From: Bacteroidota bacterium | GTDB lineage: Bacteria > Bacteroidota > Bacteroidia > M30B66 | Length of the DNA stretch: 7,610 nucleotides | Assembly (NCBI GenBank): GCA_020438185.1 | Contig: JAGQVC010000069.1 | Span: forward strand, 1-7,610 | Direction of reading: 5' to 3' | In this document: one piece after another, positions 5,737-7,610 of the stretch | Numbering within the stretch: the first letter of the stretch is position 1 | How the letters are laid out: each line of letters begins with the position of its first letter | Position numbers and translations under genes: made by a program | The notes under the pieces: generated by a model | The model's input: only the letters and a program-made list of their open reading frames with translations | Told to the model about the DNA's origin: nothing | The model's database searches: none

Positions 5737-7610
5737 TCAAACATTTAATTCATCCAGAATTGAAGCGGGGCGCGTTATTCCTTTTTCATTAATAACCTGG
5801 CTGAACAGGTTTGTCCCGATCATGCTCATAAATGCACCAGGCACACCGTGACCAGTACAGTCTGCAGCTGCAAGCAATATATTCTGTTCACGTTTTGCAA
5901 AAGCATAAAAATCTCCACTCACAATATCTTTTGGCTTGTAAAGAATAAAAGAGTGGGGGAGGCTTTCAAGTATTAATTCACTGTATGGCAAAGTTGCCAG
6001 CTGAATCCGTTTGGCATATTTAATACTATCTGTAATTGACAGGTTTTTCTGTTCAATAATATTGCTGTATTCTTTCAATTCATCCCTTTGTTGCTCAATT
6101 TCTACTTTCTGCTGCATGATTTCGCCGGTGCGTTCTCCCACTAATTGCTCGAGGTGTTTTTTCTCAAGCTGAAGATTTCTCTCTCTGAATTTAATAAACA
6201 GGAATACAATTAAAATAAGGCCCAATACTACGACTGTATAAAACCACCAGGTCATCCAGTAAGGTGGAGTTATTGTAAATGAGAATGCAACCGGCTCCTT
6301 ATTCCATAATCCATCGTTGTTGCAAGATTTTAATTCAAATGTATATTCACCTGGTGGCAGATTATTATATGTCACGAAGTTTAATTCACTTTCCTGCCAG
6401 GAATCATCAAAACCTTTAAGATGATAGCGATATTTGACTTTTTGGGGATCGCTGTAGCAAATACCGTTAAAATAAAAACTCAGGTAATTTCTTTTGTAAT
6501 TAAGAGTTGTGCCTTCGGCCGAAATAGTGTCCTGAAATACTTTAACTGCAGTAATGTGTGTGACTGATTCGGTTTTATTTTTAATTGAAACAGAAGGATT
6601 AAATTCCAGTACCCCGTTAATTGTACCAATCCAGATATTACCATTTTTTTCTTTACTAACTGCGTTGGGTTTAGGTTCAATTCGTTGAACCCTGTCGGTG
6701 CGGTCGAAAGTGGATTCCAGACCGTGTTCAGCAGACCAAACTGAAATTCCGCGGTTGGTTCCCATCCAGAGTTTGCCATGTTGGTCAGATTCAATAAAAC
6801 TCACATAATTCGAGGGTATACCTTCTGCTGTTGTGTATCTGAGTGTTTTTTCTCCATTAGTACTGTAAATTCCGCCACCCTCGGTTGCTATCCATATCAG
6901 GCCTTTTTCGTCAAGTGTTAATGAAGATACAGCAGGATAAACAGGTGCTTCGGCCGGTTTAAAGGCTAAAAACTTACCTTTTTCCCAGATTGTAACCCCC
7001 GAACCTGCAGTTCCGATCCATATTTTTCCTGCACCATCTTCTTCAATATCTGTGGTGCTGTTTTCCGTTAATCCATCATGTGTTGTATAAGTATGCAATG
7101 TATTCTGTCCCGGATCAAATACCGAGATGCCACGCAGCATACTAATCCAGATTTTACCGTTTGAGGCTTGTTTAATGGTATGAACATATTGTTCGGTAAA
7201 TGTTCCCGGTTCTGCATAGGGAAGTTTTCCACTAAATCGTTCTACCCGAAAATTAACTGGATTGATGATCAAAATTCCGGCGCCCCAGGTGCTGAGCCAG
7301 ATATTACCTTTCCGGTCCTCAATAATTGAGGTTACTTCAATTTCATCTCCTCCGGTTAAGAAGTCTATTCTTTTGCTTTCGGCCTTGCCGGCCGGAATGA
7401 AAAATATACCGTTGTTACTTCCCAGCCAGTGGTTTCCTCTCTTATCAGTGCAAATTGCTCCAATAGGTGTATTCGTTCCATCTTTACTTCTTAAGTACAA
7501 TTGAAAATCCTTGCCTCTGAAACACGAAACTCCATTCTGATTGCTTCCAATCCAGATATTTCCTTCTCTGTCGGTTCCAAGACAGCGTACCTTGTTTTCG
7601 CTAAGACCGT
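5737..7610 (-). CDS. Two-component-regulator-type propeller, Y_Y_Y, membrane and coiled-coil part with first half of a SpoIIE phosphatase domain (5' partial)
   Basis: The frame is open to the window edge, so the start is outside; 623 residues precede the TGA (numbered from 7608). The codon at 7500 is an internal TTG, not a start. Residues 1 to about 345 are beta-propeller repeats with the GNIWIGSNQNG / GKIWIGTAGSG / GLIWIATEGGG signature. A Y_Y_Y domain follows (HLKGFDDSWQES, LPPGEYTFELKSCNNDGLW), up to about 450. One membrane helix lies at about 452-473 (TVVVLGLILIVFLFIKF), then a Glu/Gln-rich coiled coil (about 475-525), then a SpoIIE-type PP2C domain with DIVSGDF and AADCTGHGVPGAFMSMIG (metal-binding Asp583). 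In this family the periplasmic propeller is thought to sense a ligand and the cytoplasmic phosphatase to act on a Ser/Thr-phosphorylated regulator. Stopping here would leave the phosphatase without its last metal-binding motifs, so the product should sense but not dephosphorylate. The ligand is unknown. Confidence 0.85.
   Translation of the reverse strand, partial: GLSENKVRCLGTDREGNIWIGSNQNGVSCFRGKDFQLYLRSKDGTNTPIGAICTDKRGNHWLGSNNGIFFIPAGKAESKRIDFLTGGDEIEVTSIIEDRKGNIWLSTWGAGILIINPVNFRVERFSGKLPYAEPGTFTEQYVHTIKQASNGKIWISMLRGISVFDPGQNTLHTYTTHDGLTENSTTDIEEDGAGKIWIGTAGSGVTIWEKGKFLAFKPAEAPVYPAVSSLTLDEKGLIWIATEGGGIYSTNGEKTLRYTTAEGIPSNYVSFIESDQHGKLWMGTNRGISVWSAEHGLESTFDRTDRVQRIEPKPNAVSKEKNGNIWIGTINGVLEFNPSVSIKNKTESVTHITAVKVFQDTISAEGTTLNYKRNYLSFYFNGICYSDPQKVKYRYHLKGFDDSWQESELNFVTYNNLPPGEYTFELKSCNNDGLWNKEPVAFSFTITPPYWMTWWFYTVVVLGLILIVFLFIKFRERNLQLEKKHLEQLVGERTGEIMQQKVEIEQQRDELKEYSNIIEQKNLSITDSIKYAKRIQLATLPYSELILESLPHSFILYKPKDIVSGDFYAFAKREQNILLAAADCTGHGVPGAFMSMIGTNLFSQVINEKGITRPASILDELNV

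Larger units (their letters stand above)
5242..7610 (-). pseudogene. Propeller/Y_Y_Y/SpoIIE sensor-phosphatase gene broken by one in-frame TGA (5' end missing)
   Basis: The two minus-strand reading frames 7610-5737 and 5736-5242 are in the same frame and join exactly: reading through the TGA at 5739-5737 gives ILDELNV-stop-IERALKQDETENHDGMDI. From memory, intact relatives read through this helix with LN or LH, four to six variable residues, then ALKQ and a DGMDI strand. No bases are gained or lost, so one substitution (for example GGA or CGA to TGA) explains the break. All sequence after the stop still looks constrained, including the last metal-binding Asp pair. The loss is therefore recent, a sequencing error, or tolerated by read-through. 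General reassignment of TGA is unlikely, because no other TGA interrupts a gene here and Trp is encoded by TGG throughout. Confidence 0.75.

Noticed and set aside
5737..5739. Genetic code change with TGA read as an amino acid.
   Set aside because: Only one TGA interrupts a gene in the window, TGG is used normally for Trp, and all clear gene ends use TAA, so there is no wider sign of reassignment.
5571..7395. Several GGCCG-containing words (CTTCGGCCGA and variants) recur along the minus-strand gene.
   Set aside because: They encode Ser/Pro/Gly-Ala-Glu-type residues in frame and are irregularly spaced. They look like codon usage, not a repeat element.

Overview
The window looks like a chromosomal piece of a Bacteroidota genome. 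Four signs point there: a C-terminal type IX secretion (T9SS) sorting domain, a BACON-like domain, a large propeller/Y_Y_Y/SpoIIE sensor-phosphatase of the kind common in that phylum, and a lack of Shine-Dalgarno sequences (A/T-rich leaders instead). The four complete gene 3' ends all use TAA. Genus or family cannot be called from this sequence. Nothing seen is an insertion sequence, tRNA, rRNA or CRISPR array.

Layout. Positions 1-2592 (+) hold the 3' part of a large secreted protein with HAF-like repeats, a papain-like cysteine-peptidase-like domain, a BACON-like domain and a T9SS sorting domain. A good rho-independent terminator follows at about 2683-2735. Positions 2796-3131 (+) encode a 111-residue two-helix membrane protein of unknown function; its longest possible reading frame starts earlier, but the terminator lies inside that extension. 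Positions 3310-5016 (+) encode a neutral-ceramidase-family protein that keeps the catalytic Ser motif but has lost both expected zinc-binding His residues, the signal peptide and the C-terminal domain. A 225-base spacer with two hairpins separates this from the convergent minus-strand gene. From 7610 (cut by the window edge) down to 5242 (-) runs a sensor-phosphatase gene: beta-propeller repeats, Y_Y_Y domain, one membrane helix, coiled coil and SpoIIE-type PP2C phosphatase. A single in-frame TGA at 5737-5739 breaks it in the middle of the phosphatase domain.

How they work together. The genes do not look like one operon: the first is closed by its own terminator, gaps of about 180-225 bases separate the rest, and the last runs the opposite way. 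I see no convincing new multi-gene system. The points most worth a second look are the ceramidase homologue with altered metal ligands, the single stop codon inside an otherwise intact phosphatase, and the unusual domain combination of the secreted protein.
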